Shown in pieces: positions 13,082 through 13,785 of a stretch of 13,785 nucleotides of DNA (positions are counted from its first letter, which is position 1; every line of letters starts with the position of its first letter). The notes beneath the pieces were generated by a model. The model ran no database searches, was not told the origin of the DNA, and saw nothing but the letters and a program-made list of their open reading frames with translations. The position numbers and the translations under genes are program-made. Source of the stretch: Bog-756 sp038210245 (lineage in GTDB: Bacteria; Actinomycetota; Acidimicrobiia; Acidimicrobiales; RAAP-2); assembly GCA_038210245.1 (NCBI GenBank), contig JBBQWW010000092.1:1-13785 (forward strand). Direction: 5' to 3'.

Positions 13082-13116
13082 CCGGCCGTCCCGATGGAGC
13101 TGTGGCGCCACCCCCC

Positions 13117-13770
13117 ATGGAAGATGACCGAGTCCAGACTCCTCTCGTGGGTTCCGCCGAACGTCGCACGCCGGGCGAGTTCCCCGCCGGTGACCACGGC
13201 ACTACTTCCGGCGAGGTGGGCACCGACGTCCTCGAGCCCGGACCCGACGGCACCACCGGGTCCCGTCGCTCAGCCGGACCGTGGCCCTCCGCCGGTCCGG
13301 CCACTCCACCCGTAGCATCCCCGCCGCCGGTCCGGCCGGTGCGGTGGCGCCTCCCTCTGGCCTACGTCGTGGCGTCGGCCCTGCTGGTCACCGGGGTGCT
13401 GGTGGCGGTCGACACCCATGCCCGGCTCCACCGGACCGACACCGAGCTGACCGCGGTGCGAGCCCAGCTGCGCCATACCATCGGCCGGGCCCACCGGGCC
13501 GAGGCCGCCCTGGCCACCGTCACCTCGCAGTCCGCCACCGCCGCCGCCGCCTTGGCCACCGAGACGACCCAGCTGGGCGCGGCCGAGGCCCAGTGGGAGT
13601 CCACCGAAGTCAACGTCTTCGCCAATGGGGTCAGCATCAACGACCTCGACACCTGTCTGGCCGGCGTGGAGCAAGCCCTCAATCAGATCTCGCTCAACGA
13701 CCAGACCGGTGCCGCCGTGACCCTCGACGGCGTGGCGGCGGCGTGCCGGGCTGCCGAGCCGTCGCCGTGA
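13117..13770 (+). CDS. uncharacterised single-pass membrane protein with coiled-coil stalk
   Basis: I do not recognise a named family. From ATG 13117 the product has 217 residues. A Pro/Gly/Ser-rich, low-complexity N-terminal region (1-77) comes first, then one hydrophobic segment LAYVVASALLVTGVLVAVDT (about 81-100) preceded by Arg. An Ala/Thr/Glu-rich helical stretch (about 101-160) likely forms a coiled coil, and a C-terminal head has DTCLAGVEQALNQISLNDQ and ends GVAAACRAAEPSP. The two Cys (about C180 and C210) could form a disulphide outside the cell. Basic residues before the segment suggest an N-in, C-out type II protein. ATG 13057 would add 20 residues, but third-position GC there is only about half, unlike coding DNA here, so the later start is preferred with doubt. 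It follows mftF by 76 bases; no functional link to mycofactocin is shown. Confidence 0.6.
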   Translation: MEDDRVQTPLVGSAERRTPGEFPAGDHGTTSGEVGTDVLEPGPDGTTGSRRSAGPWPSAGPATPPVASPPPVRPVRWRLPLAYVVASALLVTGVLVAVDTHARLHRTDTELTAVRAQLRHTIGRAHRAEAALATVTSQSATAAAALATETTQLGAAEAQWESTEVNVFANGVSINDLDTCLAGVEQALNQISLNDQTGAAVTLDGVAAACRAAEPSP

Positions 13771-13785
13771 CAGGCCGACCACCGC

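Noticed and set aside
12380..13315. Rightward open frame overlapping mftF and the membrane protein, including a segment from ATG 13043
   Set aside because: Most of it is out of frame with MftF's conserved C-terminus, and the part after 13043 is Pro/Ser-rich without a recognisable fold; the alternative frame from 13117 has a clear membrane segment and stalk.

Overview
This window is very GC-rich, densely packed DNA with start codons often GTG, many 4-base ATGA/GTGA gene overlaps and almost no intergenic space. It encodes a complete-looking core mycofactocin (MFT) cluster, a FadD17-like acyl-CoA ligase start and an actinobacterial-type RpiB. Together these point to an actinomycete (Actinomycetota). 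A non-mycobacterial, Acidimicrobiia-like member seems most likely, but that finer placement is an inference from gene content only.

Left part (1-2878). A leftward pair encodes a hot-dog acyl-CoA thioesterase and the N-terminal part of a FadD17-like acyl-CoA ligase that runs off the left edge. Divergent from it is a rightward pair of translationally coupled SRPBCC (START-like) proteins. This pair converges on a leftward class I SAM methyltransferase. Both stop codons lie in the arms of one hairpin, a candidate two-way terminator.

Middle (2969-7352). Four leftward genes are, in transcription order, a class III PLP aminotransferase, a HpnA-like NAD-dependent sugar epimerase, an RpiB-type ribose-5-phosphate isomerase and a TRZ/ATZ-family amidohydrolase (adenosine/MTA/SAH deaminase type). 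Aminotransferase/epimerase and RpiB/amidohydrolase overlap by 4 bases each. The set suggests chemistry on a sugar- or nucleoside-derived chain, possibly hopanoid side-chain tailoring or 5'-deoxyadenosine salvage. The pathway is not proven by the sequence.

Right part (7526-13770). The TetR regulator MftR is divergent from mftA-mftB-mftC-mftE-SDR-mftF. MftA is a 49-residue precursor ending in the diagnostic IDGMCGVY core. MftB presents it, the radical SAM enzyme MftC processes its terminal Val-Tyr, MftE releases the processed dipeptide, and MftF glycosylates the cofactor. Between mftE and mftF sits a mycofactocin-type SDR, recognisable by a long insertion after the NAD-binding beta-2 Asp. No mftD (FMN oxidase of the lactate dehydrogenase type) or mftG (GMC oxidoreductase) is present. 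In mycobacteria mftD lies between mftC and mftE and mftG follows mftF. The mftR-mftA gap is unusually AT-rich and holds an imperfect 33-base dyad overlapping an extended -10, a good candidate for the MftR operator. The window ends with an unrecognised single-pass membrane protein.

No tRNA, rRNA, CRISPR array, insertion sequence or origin was seen. The longest stretch without a gene is 173 bases (7353-7525).
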